This document shows positions 25,322 through 37,399 of a DNA stretch of 64,000 nt, in pieces; position 1 is the first letter of the stretch, and each line of letters begins with the position of its first letter. Location of the stretch: assembly GCA_025403435.1 (NCBI GenBank), contig CM046333.1, forward strand, positions 30,401,521 through 30,465,520, written 5' to 3'. A program made the position numbers and the translations under genes. The notes beneath the pieces were generated by a model. The model saw nothing but the letters and a program-made list of their open reading frames with translations, did not search any database and was not told the origin of the DNA. The stretch comes from Artocarpus heterophyllus. Taxonomy: Eukaryota > Streptophyta > Magnoliopsida > Rosales > Moraceae.

Positions 25322-26656
25322 TTAACGCCCGATCCTCCAACTATGCCGAAGCCCTATAGGTTGTTGTTTAGTTGGTTTTTTTACGCTGATTAGAACAGTT
25401 TCATTCAGAACCCCGGGGGTGATCGAATTACTTGCCAAGTCCTTAAGTACCACTTTACTTCGAGGCTTAAAGTCGTCCATGTAACTTTCCTTAAGGAAAG
25501 TTTCATTAGTTGAAACCACGACTTTATTTTTCTTTGGGTTATAAAAATAACATCCTTTAGTCCTTTTTGGATATCCTACAAATACATAAACTTTCGAACA
25601 TGCTTCCAACTTATTCACTTCCTTATACAAGACATGAGCCAGACATTCCCATATACGAATATGGTTTAAGGATGTCTTCTTCCCCATCCACAACTCATGA
25701 GGAGTTTTAGGAACCGATTTTGAAGGCACGTTGCTTAAAAGATAACATGCGGTTTGTAGTGCATATCCCCAAAAGGATAAGGGCAATGATGAATAACTCA
25801 TCATGGACCTAACCATGTCCAACAAAGTTCTATTTCTTCTCTCAGCCATGCCATTCTACTACGGAGTGCCCAGCGCAGTCAAATAGGATAAAATCCTATT
25901 CTCTAATAAGTGTTCTAAGAACTTATTAGAAAAATATTCACCACCTCATTCGGATCGAAGTGCCTTTATGGGTTTACCCAATTGCTTTTCCACTTCAGCC
26001 TGAAACTTCCTGAACTTATCATAAGTTTCACTTTTATGATGCATTAGGTAAACATACCTGTACTTTAAGTAATCATCAATAAAAGTGATGAAATACTCAT
26101 ACTTTTCTCGTGACCAAATGTTCATGGGACCATAAACATCACTATACATAAGTTCTAGAACCCCTTTGGCCCTATTCCCCTTAGACTCAAATAGTCTTTT
26201 GGTCATTTTATCCTCCAAACAAGATTCAAATTGTGGTATAGATTCCACCTTTAAGTGACTTAAAGGTCCATCTCTTACCAGCCTTTGAATACTATTCAGG
26301 TTAATATGACCTAGTCGTAAATGCCAAAGATAAGTCTCATTAGAGTGAAAAGTCTTAAGTCTGTTAGAGTTATTATCATTAACTTTAGTGTTAAGCAGTA
26401 AGTCCATCTTCGGTTTGATAAAATATAGATTATTTTTTATCCATCCATCATAGATACAATATTTATTTTTATAAATCATCACTTTATTATTAAAAGAAAC
26501 TACATAAGAGTCTTTAAATAAACAAGCTATAGAAATCAAATTTCTTTTAAGTTTAGGAACATTAAAACAATCTTGCAAAACTAAACTCCTATAATTATCA
26601 AAATGAAGATAGATGTCTCCCACAACTTCAGCTAACACCAAAGATTCATCGCCCAT
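25322..26656 (-). pseudogene. Copia integrase region
   Basis: The frame from 26656 to 25946 holds the GAG-pre-integrase domain (LWHLRLGHINLNSIQRLV, then ESCLEDKMTKRLF) and the catalytic core start (SDVYGPM, FITFIDDYLKYRYVYLM). At about 25946 a TGA occurs in RSE-stop-GGEYFSNKFLEHLL, and two adjacent TAG codons occur at [23 protein letters not shown]. The rest ([17 protein letters not shown]... [19 protein letters not shown]... [10 protein letters not shown]) is open from 25849 to 25322. One Cys of the HHCC finger appears to be replaced (QFESC). Confidence 0.88.
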
Positions 26657-27613
26657 CTGAAGCGTGAAGTCTTAATGCAGCAGACTTCTCGTCCTGTAGA
26701 GAAACACAAACATGATTAGTTGCTCTAGAATCTATGTCCCAAGTGTCACTTGATTCTTCAACCAAACAAGTTTCTATAACCAGAAGGACACACCTATCTC
26801 TTTGAAAGAGAAAGTCCTTGCAATTCTTCTTAATGTGCTCGATTTTTCCACAGAAAAAAAACTTTAGCTTCTTTTTTTTCTTCTTCTTGTTCTTGCTGTT
26901 TGCAGGAATAGAAGACTTCCTGTTCTTAGCCCTTTGCTTTTTTCCATTCCTAGAGTTAGGAATGGAACCAAACACAACTACCAAGTTGGCCTCACCACCT
27001 GTAGGAGTTTCCCTGATCAGATTTTTGAATTCCTGTAACTACCTCATCAGCTCAATCAAGATCATATCATGTCTATTGCATAAATTAAATGTAGCTCTAT
27101 ATAGGATAAACTCCTTAGATAAAGTCTCAAAGACCATAGTCATATGTGTTTCAGCATCTATGTCAGCTCTATTGATTTGAGCCTCAACGAGGCAACCCAT
27201 GACCAACATCATATGCTCCTTCATAGGAGTCCCCAATCTTCGTTTGTAGTTGAAGAGTTTCCAAAGTGCCCCTTGCCATTTTTTTAGGGCCTGGCCTCCA
27301 AACATGTCTTCAAGATTATCTAAGATTTGCTTTGCAGTCTTATAATCTTCATGTTGAGCCTGTAACACATTATTCATGTTGGCCATAACATAATTGCTGG
27401 TATGATCGTTAGCATCTTTACAGTGATCATATGCTTGGATTTGCTCATTAGTGGAATCTCCCATAAGCTTAGGAGGACACAGTATTGTCAGCACAAATTT
27501 TAGTTTCTCAAAGGATAAGATGATATTTAGGTTTTAATTCTAACCATTAAAATTCTCGCTGGTTAATGGGTTTTTGTCAAGTATTGATGATAAAGCATTT
27601 TTAGATATTTTAA
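26646..27613 (-). pseudogene. Copia gag, zinc knuckle and protease
   Basis: Gag is open from 27494 to 27039 (MGDSTNEQIQAYDHCKDAND, then MFGGQALKKWQGALWKLFN and KRRLGTPMKEHMMLV). Upstream, the sequence still reads KNALSSILDKNPLTSENFNG in one frame to about 27613, where the usual ATG seems to have become ATA, with stops after NFNG. The zinc knuckle at 26984-26646 reads FFFCGKIEHIKKNC and has lost its first Cys. The protease motif reads IDSRATNHVC, with Gly of DSGA changed to Arg. The poly-Lys tract before it comes from a TTC repeat. Confidence 0.85.
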
Positions 27614-29104
27614 TCTACAATAAAGAATCATATACCAAACATAAGCAAACATACCATAATAATTTAGTAAGATAACACAACCATGTAAAACATATAATGT
27701 GTTTATGTGTTAAAACCTTAAAAAAATCACAACTTTACAACAATAATTCCTAACTCATAATTCAATACGCTACTTAGGGGAGACTTGCTAAATTCAATTA
27801 GGAACACGGATCACCTCCTGATTAGTATATGCCATCCAGGACTCATATGATCTAGCATATATTAATAATTATTTTTTTAGCCATCAATTTTATTAACAAA
27901 GCACCTAGGGAGGTTAATAATAAAATCAACATGAGTGTATAACCATCGTTTTAATATTTTATCCATGATTTATAATCACTACCTATGGATGTGCAATGAC
28001 AAATCATGTTAAAATATCTTATTCTTTCAAAGATCCAACTCGGTACATGATGAAGTCCCTTCCTAAGGGTCGAAACCACCATGTACTACCTATGGACCAA
28101 TGATGGAGGCCATAAGTCTTCTCTTTGAAAACCTTCTCCTACTCAATCTTTTGAAATCAAGGTTTTATTTAAAAAAAAATGCATAAACAATTTTTAATGA
28201 GCGGCACTCCCTATTATATATGATATGTTATCAACATACATGGCAAATCATATTATAATGCAGACAAGCAAAGCAACCATGCAGTGCCGTAAGCAAAATA
28301 ATAATAAATAGTCGTAACATTATGGTTCCACCCTAGGGAAAAGAAATTAAAGATTATAAGAGATCAATCAAAACATATTATCGATTCTTCATTCTTGAAA
28401 CTTTAAGTTGTATCCGTCTTCATGTGGCATCCATCGTCTAGTCCTCAATCCCGAATAGATCAAATACTTCATTATTTCTGGTCATCACAAAATTTCATGT
28501 TTCTCAGAAGTGTCTCAAAAATAAAATCAAAACTACAACAAAAAAATGCACTTTTTTTAAAAACAATAGCTCTCTGTCGGCATGCCTATCTGTGAGATCG
28601 CCTGTCGGTCATCAGCCATCGACCTACTGAACTTGGTAGTTCAGCCTACCGCTAGAGCTGGCTTAATCCTGCCTCGTGGACAGCTTGTTGAATTGGAGGT
28701 TCGACTTGTCGATCTATGACCATCGGCTGGCCAATCCTGAGGGTTGGGCCTACTAACCAAGCAGAAACACATTTTTCTAGAAAATAGTTTTTGCATAGTT
28801 TTTCAATCTTGTTTTCAACAATTCAAAAACAAAAAAATTTAGAGACTCAAGAAAATACCTTTAGAATTGCTATCATTACCATCTTCTAGATCCGTCTTAA
28901 CTCTGAATGATTATTTAATTACAAAACTCTTACAAATTTAAAATTAAATAATAATTCTTAGACGGTGATGATAGACCACCTTCTAGTTACATGAAAAACC
29001 TAAATACACATTCTAACCTCTAAGGAACCATAATTGAGACAAATTAATTAATTAATTAATAATTAAATAATAATTTAATAAGCCATAATTAATTAATAAC
29101 ATTC

Positions 29105-29251
29105 ACCACATAATTCATGACAACATAAAATATATAGAAACTCTAGAGTTGCAACTCTCTAAAAAATTAAATTCTAGCACCACATAATCCATGACAACAA
29201 AAATATATAGAAACTCTAGAGTGCCAACTCTCTAAAAAATTAAATTCTAGC
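29105..29251. repeat. Tandem duplication, about 74 bp
   Basis: Copy 1 (29105-29178) and copy 2 (29179-29251) both contain ACAACA, then ATATATAGAAACTCTAGAG and end in TAAATTCTAGC. They lie just left of the region shared by the two LTRs of the Angela-like element. Confidence 0.8.
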
Positions 29252-29317
29252 ATGGGAGAGATCAAGATCATATACTTTATACATATAGCATGATCACAAA
29301 CTTGTAAATTTACGTAA

Positions 29318-30209
29318 AAAGCTTAGAGCTGCACTCTCGAACTACATGAAATTACAAAGCCCAAATTAGTTAAGTGTCCATAACATATCATGATGCATCG
29401 TATCCCCATAGGATATTTATAATCAACTTCAGGATATATTCTGTCTTACCTTTCTGATTATTTTTCTCTTACGTTCTATTATCTCACCATTGGAAATCTT
29501 ACCATCCAAGGACAGTATACCATTTGGTTACACCTATGTATCCAAATGGTTGAGCACTTCAGTTTTCCAATTACAAGATAACGGATATAAGAAGATATTG
29601 TCAACTCTTAAAGAGGAGCCATGGTTTCCATATCTATGAATAACAGGCCTACGTAAAATGTAGATGTCACCGTTTGGTACATTAAAAGATATAAGTCAAG
29701 GCAATAGGCCTACTATTCATTTCAAGATTAAGACACAACACATATGACTGTCTTAAGTGAATTAATTTTTCAAGATAGAATTATTAATCCAAATCAATTA
29801 CACTTTATGTCCCGATCCAATACATCATCACCTATAACAATGCACCAATATTTCTATTTGTGGAGTCTACCTCCGATGACTAAGACAAACTATCTCCCGT
29901 CAGGGATATAGACAATATAATAATCTTTGTATGAATAAAGTGCCCAACTTTAGTCTCTCAATTGCGAATCTTATGATTTAGACCGTCACCTTTAGAATCA
30001 TGTCTTCTGCATAATCTGTCTATCATGTGCCTGATTCTAAAGGTTTAGACCGATAGTCTTAGACTTTTGTTTGTTTATCATACATCCAACAAATATAAAC
30101 GTAAAGAGGACAATAATTTGGTATATGAATAATAAATAAATTCTTTATTGATAAAAATGTCTCTAAAAACATATTACATTTTTACTCCTTAGGGCATACA
30201 TGTCTAACA
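29318..30209 (-). repeat. 5' LTR of the Angela-like Copia element, shared portion
   Basis: About 0.9 kb matches 22799-23733, starting at AAGCTTAGAGCTGCACTCTC and ending CATGTCTAACA, with scattered substitutions and a deletion near 29650. Left of 29318 the sequence departs from the other LTR, and no primer binding site is visible between here and gag. The inner part of this LTR has therefore been replaced, rearranged or taken from another subfamily. Confidence 0.7.
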
Positions 30210-31119
30210 CCTATCTCTTGACTTCGTAATCTTCTTCTTCTCTATTAAGTCTTTTCTCTAACTTATTTTGCCTTCAAGAGCATGTCAAAAGGTCTTTCCT
30301 AAGTCCCCAATTGAATCCTAAAAGGTCGTATTTGTAGGCTTTGAGCAAATTGGACAACTTAACAAAAATTTAGAAATTTTTTTTGGACTTTTCCACTTTT
30401 GTCGGGTGTTGCAACACCAACCTTAAGCGCCATGGTGTTGAAGCCTTGGGTATGATGTATTGGGCTATGCTGTTTAACTCTTTTAATTGATCTCCTATTA
30501 GAAGGCAATTGCCTTTTTATTTATTCTCTTTCCCATGCCGACTACAAAGAGAATCAGCAATAGAAGCATTTGACACACACTACCATATGGCACGAGTTTA
30601 TTGGTGATATGGAATAAGTGGGACATGTGGCACAACGTGATGAGTTGAAACACGGGGTGCAAACGTTGAACTCATGTACACGAGAACTGAAGTTGGCTGA
30701 GTACGCTTGTAGTTGCAGTCCACCGACTTCTTCACGAACACGCTTCTTTTGACGGTTGAGATGCACATGTGCGATGATGGAGACTTGAGCTACTCGAAAG
30801 GTCTAAAAACATAGGATGATTCTGCCTCCTCTTTTCACATGTGCTACCTATTCTAGCTACAAATAATTTGAATTTTTTAGCTTTTCCTCCAATTAATCTG
30901 CAAGTTACAAATGCCTAATTCACCTAATTAACCAGATTTAAGGAAAATAATAAAATAAAATTTCAACAAATTAAATTAAAACAAACAAAATATAATTAAA
31001 CACAATAAAAATAAAATAGAACAAAATTAAATAAAATAAAATGAAAATAAAATCTCAAGAACATGTCAAACTTCAATACTAAAGAAAGATAGAATAACTT
31101 TATATTATCAAGTTATCAT
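30210..31119. other. Intergenic DNA between the Copia element and the Harbinger remnant, no gene
   Basis: The stretch includes a slightly GC-richer part at 30540-30830 with a 70-codon minus-strand open frame that resembles nothing known, then very AT-rich DNA (AAATAAAATAAAAT) at 30950-31060. I did not find the left terminal inverted repeat of the Harbinger element here. Confidence 0.35.
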
Positions 31120-31853
31120 TCCTTTTATTTTCATCTTCTACTTCATCTTCATTATCTGACGATGAAAATGAGGCTAATGTATAATTGATTGATGATCTTT
31201 ATGCAATTAATGCAGAATGAGAAGCAATATTTTGTATGGTGCTAGAAACAACATCTTCCTCGCTCACTATCTCAATCAACAAGCCAAGTGAGTCAAAATG
31301 GAGGCTCAATTCTTGGTCACACAGTGATCAACTATGATGAGAAAATGTAAATCATAATTTGTTCAATTACTATTTTGTTGAGAACCCACAATATAATGAG
31401 GCGATGTTTCATTGATGATTTTGAAAGTCTCAGAGTTTATCCCTTCATATTCGATGCTGTAAAAGATTATGATGTTTATTTTATGCAATGAAGGATGGGC
31501 TTGGTAGACTCAGATTGTCTACTTTCCAAAAAAATAAGTCATGTTTCATATGTTGGCATATGGTCTACCGACGGATGCTATTAATTAGTACATTAAAATA
31601 TGAGAGTCCACCACGGTTGAATGTTTGAAGAGATTTTGTTGTGCTATTGTGGAGGCATTTGTGAAGCTCATCCAAGATCACTGCCACTAATGATGTTGTT
31701 AGGCTACACCATATTGGTAAACATTGTGGTTTTCTAAGAATGCTAGGTAATTTAGATTGCATACACTGGAAGTGAAAAAATTGTCCAATAGCTTAAGCAG
31801 GACAATATGCAGGTCGTAGTGGATCCCTAACTATTATTTTCGAAGCTGTAATT
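31120..31853 (+). pseudogene. PIF/Harbinger transposase, N-terminal piece
   Basis: Allowing frameshifts, the plus strand reads CLKRFCCAIVEAF, HIGKHCGFLRMLG, NLDCIHWKWKNCPIAQAGQY and AGRSGSLTIIFEAV. This is the conserved block of plant Harbinger transposases (DDE superfamily) containing the first catalytic Asp (LDCIHW). Several stops and frameshifts are present. The frame breaks at 31853, where a large-LTR copy begins, and picks up at 36109. Confidence 0.8.
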
Positions 31854-32009
31854 TATAACGATCCTACTTACATGGTTGTTACTTAATTATATAATCATAA
31901 ACTTAAACATACTTTAATGAAAAGTACTTAAATTGTAGAATAATTTTTTTTCTAAATGAAATAATAATTATTATTTTTAAGTAACAGCCACATAAGTAGG
32001 TTCGTTATA
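31854..32009. repeat. Foldback made of two opposed LTR ends
   Basis: The 32-bp end starting TATAACGATCCTACTTACAT at 31854 is the inverted counterpart of the 32 bp ending at 32009 (complement TATAACGAACCTACTTATGT), with 4 mismatches. Both correspond to the LTR terminus seen at 6821 and 36865. The primer binding site follows directly. Confidence 0.8.
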
Positions 32010-32010
32010 G

Positions 32011-32023
32011 TTGGTATCAGAGC
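32011..32023 (+). other. Primer binding site, tRNA-Met type
   Basis: TTGGTATCAGAGC, the canonical plant initiator tRNA-Met site, follows the LTR-end sequence. The DNA after it (GGTATC then TTGCCATCC and the CAGTCCAAGTAAGTTA block) matches the inverted region left of 6807. Confidence 0.8.
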
Positions 32024-33194
32024 TGGTATCTTGCCATCCTACTCCATTATCGTCACACATCTACTTCACCACAGTCCAAGTAAGTTAAGTTAATTAAATA
32101 TTAAATTAAGTTACATTACATAATAGGTCTCAATATTTCAAATAATAGTAATCAGGCTATCAACATGCCAAGCACGGTTCTAGATGTCCTCTTAAGGCCC
32201 AACACCAAGCCTAGCAACCATGACGCATTGGACTATAGGACACTGTATTGGATGCCGAATTCCTAAGCAAGCAAGTCAGTGTATAGAATTGTGTGATCGT
32301 TTGACCCGACACATTGAAATGAATGACACTCGGAGTACTAGTCGTAGTGAAAATATTTGGAGATACAACCAACAGTTCGAAAAAAAGCCATTGCCAAGAT
32401 TTCCCTCCTTTTTTCCTTAAAGACGTGCCTCTTAATTTGTTTCACCCTTCATCACCTTTTTTATCAATGATAAAGCTACAAGCAAGGAAGCTACAAGCAT
32501 GGTAGCTCTGCTTTGAAAAAAAAGCCACAAGTCCTTTCCCACTTGATTGCTAACTCATAAGCAAAACCACCCCTCATGCAGCATTCCTGCAAATCTTTAC
32601 TAAAAGTTGATTATATTAGTGGATGGATAATGCCTCTCACTTTGTCATGAGAATAAAGAAAGCCGCAGTTAGGATAAGCAGAGAATGAAAGAGTAAAGTC
32701 TTCTTTAATGAATTATCGCCAGAGGTGATAATATCAAGATGCTTTTTTGAAGCACAAACGAGCACTTTGTTAGAAAGGCTTCTCGACTTGGACCATTAAC
32801 GAAGACATTGATATCCAGTTTGGAAACGATGTAGAGGATTAGATAGATATCATACCACTAAGGAGTTAGTGATGTAATATACCATACGACTAAGCAAGTA
32901 TACGTATTGTATAAAAAGTAAGATTTATGTATGAATAGTAGAAGCTCCTGATAGGAAGAACTTTATGTTATGCTACTTGCTGGAGACGAGTAAGGTCTCG
33001 AACTCAGCAACAGCCTATGATATACAGTAATTGCTAACTTAGAAATGTTGAACAATTTCATGATATGAAAGTATGATTAATATATGTAGGAATGTTATGA
33101 ATTATATTTATTGTATGTATTATAAATACAATATTTCTTATAAGTATGATATGAAATAGTTGTTAACAAAAAAAATATATGTTCAGCAACTCTA

Positions 33195-33410
33195 CGACAT
33201 GAAAGTATAAATGACATGTATGTATGATATGTATACAAATGATATATTGTATGTATGATATGTATATGAATGATATATGTATGATACATATCATACAAAT
33301 GATATACTGTATGATATGTATTGTATGTATGATATGTATATGGATGATATATGTATGTATGATTTGTATATAAATGATACGTGTATGTATGACATGTGTA
33401 GGAATGTTAT
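33195..33410. repeat. ATGATATGTAT-type degenerate minisatellite
   Basis: About 18-20 imperfect units of the type GTATGATATGTATA(T/C)GAAT. It lies in the internal region of the large-LTR copy and matches in inverted form the CATACA/ATCATAC tract at 5390-5710. Confidence 0.75.
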
Positions 33411-36108
33411 GTTTAGATCTCTATTATTTGTATTATAATACAATATGGCTAATAAGCGCCATTTAATGCATGATAAGCATGCATAATAAGGTCTATAAGC
33501 AACCTATTAAGAACACGACTCCTAGGTTAGGGTAAAAAGAGAGATTCTATAAGAAAAGGATTTTGATAAGGACAACCCACTTTCTTTCTGACACAATTAC
33601 TCTATTATCCGACCACCAATTGACTTGATTCTAGTATCTATAGCTTCATATCAAAGGGAGGAAGAAATCCCCTTCATTTTTCTCAGCTCAATTTCAGTTG
33701 AAGGAGCCTTACCAAAGCCGTCGGATCCATCGCACCACCATCGGATTCACCACTTCCGGTGGCGGTGAGGTACATTGATGGTACCTATGTGCTCAAAAGG
33801 AGGCGATGATAAAAGCTCCCACCTTGATTTCACTCAACTATCTCCAATTGCTAGAGAATAAAGAGGAGCCGCCACCACCACCATGGAAGTCACCGTTTTT
33901 GTTGTTCCTGGTAATGTTGAGCCAAATGATTGCTTTATCACACTTAGAGGAAGACGTAGATCGAAAACCACCATTTAATTTCATCAATCTATAATTGATC
34001 ATGGAGATCAGAATCGACCATCGTCAACCGTCATGAGGTGTTTAGGTCTATCGTTTAGGTAGAGGTGAGGTGCACCGCACCACCAGCACATTCATAGCAG
34101 CACGAGGAGCAAAAGCACTAGCCCAATTCACCAAACCACCCCAGACAATTGACAGTCGAGCTACTAGACTTTTTAAGATTTTTGGCTATGATCTACTTTG
34201 ATAGCAGTGAAATTGTGTCAAATTAAGGTGTCCATTGAACTAAAAATGTCCAAAACTAGCAGAACCCAAAGTTATAGCATCATTTAAATCTAGAGCCGTT
34301 GCTCGTGCCATCGCGGATGGCCTGGCTTCAGTGGACTTTGGGTTTTGTAATCCCAACCTCCGATCGACGATCCGAGACCACCACCCTATTCATTTCAATG
34401 TTCTAGATGTGATGGTTCCCTCCATTCGAGCTGATTCCACTTTGTTGTAAATTGTTCGATATTGACGGCAAGCGGATCAAGATGATGTAAAGTGGAGTTA
34501 CAAAGTCCAGAAGGATATTTTCAACAATTAAATATCTCCAAAAAGCCTTACTAGCCATTCAAAGTTCCTCTAGGACCATTCTCAAGGATGCTTCGTTAAC
34601 TGTAAATATAGCGAGATGCAACTGGACCCACTTAGCTTAGAATCTAGGTAAGTAGGAATCTTGCCTATAGTTTGAACAGTTTTGAATTATATTATTTATA
34701 TGTTTTCATAAAAATTATAAAATGCATAATTTATTTATGTCATGTCTTGTTGTATAATAATGTGATGTTATGTTATGCTATGACACATCATACTATATAA
34801 TTGCTAAGTCATGTTGTGTCACATTATGATGTGCCATGTTGAGTTATGATATAATTACGATTTGTTATATTTATGTCATGCCATGTCATATTATGTTGTG
34901 ACTATGTCATGGTCAGTATATAATGTATGTAGTAATAACTTATACTACTTAGTCAATTTCAAGTTAAGCATGTTTATGATTTATGATTTATGAGTTACCA
35001 TTTAAGAGTCGTGATGCTATGTAACATATCATACTGTATATACACAATAAGATAAGTGAAAAAAATAAAACAAGTTAAAGGCGTCGTACCAACCTCTCGA
35101 CTTGCAGGGAGGCTCTAACTCAGTTCAGTACATTCTATGATCTTAGTGTTATTGGAGGCCTTATGAACCCTAACTTCTTAAGGATCACGTGTAATTGGTA
35201 CGATCACTGAGGCCCAATAGGTAAGATGAGTTATAGCTTAAATAACTAAACATAGAACAAGTCAATAAGCAAGCATAAATTGTTCATGCATGTTTTATTA
35301 AATGTTTTTCAACGGTATTTTGCGATTTAAAGTTCCTACTTACTGAGAGAAAGCATACTTTAATATGTTTATGCTGTAAATAAAGAACCAGTCAGCAACA
35401 CTTGGTGGACAGTGGTGAATAGCAGATGAATGGTAGAGATAAGAATAGATACCTCTCACGCGAATGTAATATTTTGGCTCTTTTATTTTACAAAATTATG
35501 CACATTTTTATTTACAAAATTATGTATGTATAAATAAGTAAATGAAATTATATAACTATGTCTTGAAAACCGAGGTTATAATCCTACAATCTTAGTCTAG
35601 AGAATTTTAAGATTTAAAAATGTTGCAATAGAAAATGCAACAAATATAAAATGTGTTTTCTCTAGAAGTTTAATGTTAAATTAAGAAATCTTTTTAAAGA
35701 ACATATTTTATGAAATTATTTTTATGTCGGGTTCTAAAATAATGAATTTTAAGAAATTATTATTAAAAATAATTAAATTTATAAATGTATTAATTTAGAG
35801 ATGTTTCATAATTTAAAATAAGTAATGTTTTAAAAAGAAATAGTTTTAAATAATTATATTTACGTTTAAAAGAAAATATTTATGAAATTATTATAATTGC
35901 ATTTAAGAAATTATCATTATGTTAGACTTTAAAGATTTTAAGTCTTAAGAAATAATTATTATTTTTTTAGAAGAATTATTTTAAGAAATAATAATTATTA
36001 TTTCTTTTAGAAAAAAATTATTCAGCAAATTAAATACTTTATGTTAAAGTATGCTTAAGTTCACAATTATGTAGTTAAGTAACGACTATGTAAGTAAACT
36101 CGTTACAT

Positions 36109-36291
36109 TACTGATTATGATACTTAGACATGCCATGCACATTTTGGTTTGTCAGGCTCCATCAATGACATAAATATGTTGGAGGCATCCATCTTTTTTC
36201 CAATCTTGCTAATGGTATTGCTCCTCCAGCTTATTATGTTGTTCAAGGAGAAGAATATTACATGGGTTATTGTTTAGCTAATAGTATATAC
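36109..36291 (+). pseudogene. PIF/Harbinger transposase, middle piece
   Basis: With frameshifts the plus strand reads DYDT then HAHFGLSGSINDINMLEAS, then LFSNLANGIAPPAYYVVQG and EEYYMGYCLANSIY. This directly continues the N-terminal piece and includes the second conserved Asp region (NDINML). It ends at TATAC (36287-36291), which is duplicated at 47901-47905 around the next insertion. Confidence 0.85.
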
Positions 36292-37399
36292 TGTTAGAAT
36301 CGATGCTCTAAGGAACATATATTTTATTTGTGATTAAAAAATATTTTGGATCAAAAAAATAAATAAATAATAATGTGAATATTTCATGCATTGATAATAG
36401 TCTTCATATTGCTTTTGTTATGATTAAGCACGTAAGCAAATATGTTATCCATAACTACTATAACCAAATCTTGGCATTTGGCATATATGGGATTTATATG
36501 CTATATAAATACAATTCCAAGATTAATAGTCTAAATTATATAGCTCACAGTCTATGTATTTAGCTAAACACTTTATGCATGATATGACTATAATGAGGAC
36601 TTACGTCCAATTGGGGAGGCAGCTTATCTACGCTGTTAGAGTGGTTTAACTCTATGATAGATATATTGGTATGGTAGACCAAACGGTGGTCACACTCTAG
36701 AGTGACTTAAAGTGTATTGATTTAATAATAATTTCATTTAACTCAAATCAATTCACTTTGACAATCATTTATATGTAATCTTGATCATGAAGTGGATTTG
36801 TGACTCTATATTTGTAGCTTGTATCTTTTGATATGTCAAAGGCAGGAATTTCGATGATCAAAAGTGTAATAACCCTACTTATATAGCTATTACTTAACTA
36901 TATAATTTCAATACTTAAATATATTTTAACATAAGGTACTTAAATTTGCTGAATAATTTTTTTCTTAATTTAAATCGTAATAGTAATTCTTGAACTCATT
37001 TTTTCCAAAACTAATGTAACAAAATACTTATTAAAACATTCTTTTAAGACTAGCATAATAACTTTTAAAAAATTATTCTATTAATGCCTTTCTTAATCTA
37101 AAATAATACTTTAGAAACATTTTTAAAAGTAAATATCGTTATAATTTCTTACTAGAAATATTTTTGGATTGTTTGTTGTATGTTTTGTTGCAACATTTAT
37201 ATATATATTTTAAAGTCTTAAACCCTTTTTAAATTGTGATCGAATGATTACAGCCCCGATCTCTAGAATATACTTGTGTAATACTACTTAATTATTCATA
37301 TATACATAATTGATAAAAGTAAATATATTGCGGAACATACATTTTGTATGAGCAGTATCTATTCTCATCTTTATCATTTGTCTGCCGCTCGCCACTGCC

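Larger units (their letters stand above)
21755..30209 (-). mobile_element. Degenerate Copia (Angela/TAR-like) LTR retrotransposon
   Basis: The minus strand carries, in order, gag, zinc knuckle, protease, integrase, reverse transcriptase and RNase H, which is Copia order. It is flanked by LTR sequence starting TGTTAGACATGTATGCC at both 23733 and 30209 (minus strand). The left end at 21755 begins TGTTGGAAAAATAGTACGC on the plus strand, the usual inner-end sequence of such LTRs. Flanking pentamers are CCCAT (21750-21754) and CCTAT (30210-30214), a target-site duplication with one mismatch. All reading frames are interrupted. Lineage placement by LTR style is inference. The two LTRs match well only over about 0.9 kb. 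Confidence 0.85.
31854..36108 (+). mobile_element. Rearranged copy of the large-LTR (LARD-like) family, plus orientation
   Basis: A canonical primer binding site at 32011-32023 is followed by DNA (about 32011-33550) that matches, inverted, the internal region of the first element near 5280-6820. From about 33650 the sequence matches, inverted, the LTR segment 6821-9400, ending in CTCGTTACA at 36108. The start of the 3' LTR and most of the internal region are missing, with a deletion junction near 33560-33650. The 5' LTR is reduced to about 156 bp with an inverted structure. It interrupts the Harbinger transposase. Flanking pentamers (TAATT and TTACT) do not give a clean target duplication. 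Confidence 0.72.

Noticed and set aside
26818..27180. 120-codon plus-strand frame in the Copia gag region
   Set aside because: It is antisense to recognisable gag/zinc-knuckle sequence and begins in a poly-Phe run from the TTC repeat.
29041..29100. AATTAATTAATTAATT tract as a CRISPR-like or regulatory array
   Set aside because: Simple AT repeat without unique spacers; no array of any kind is present in the window.
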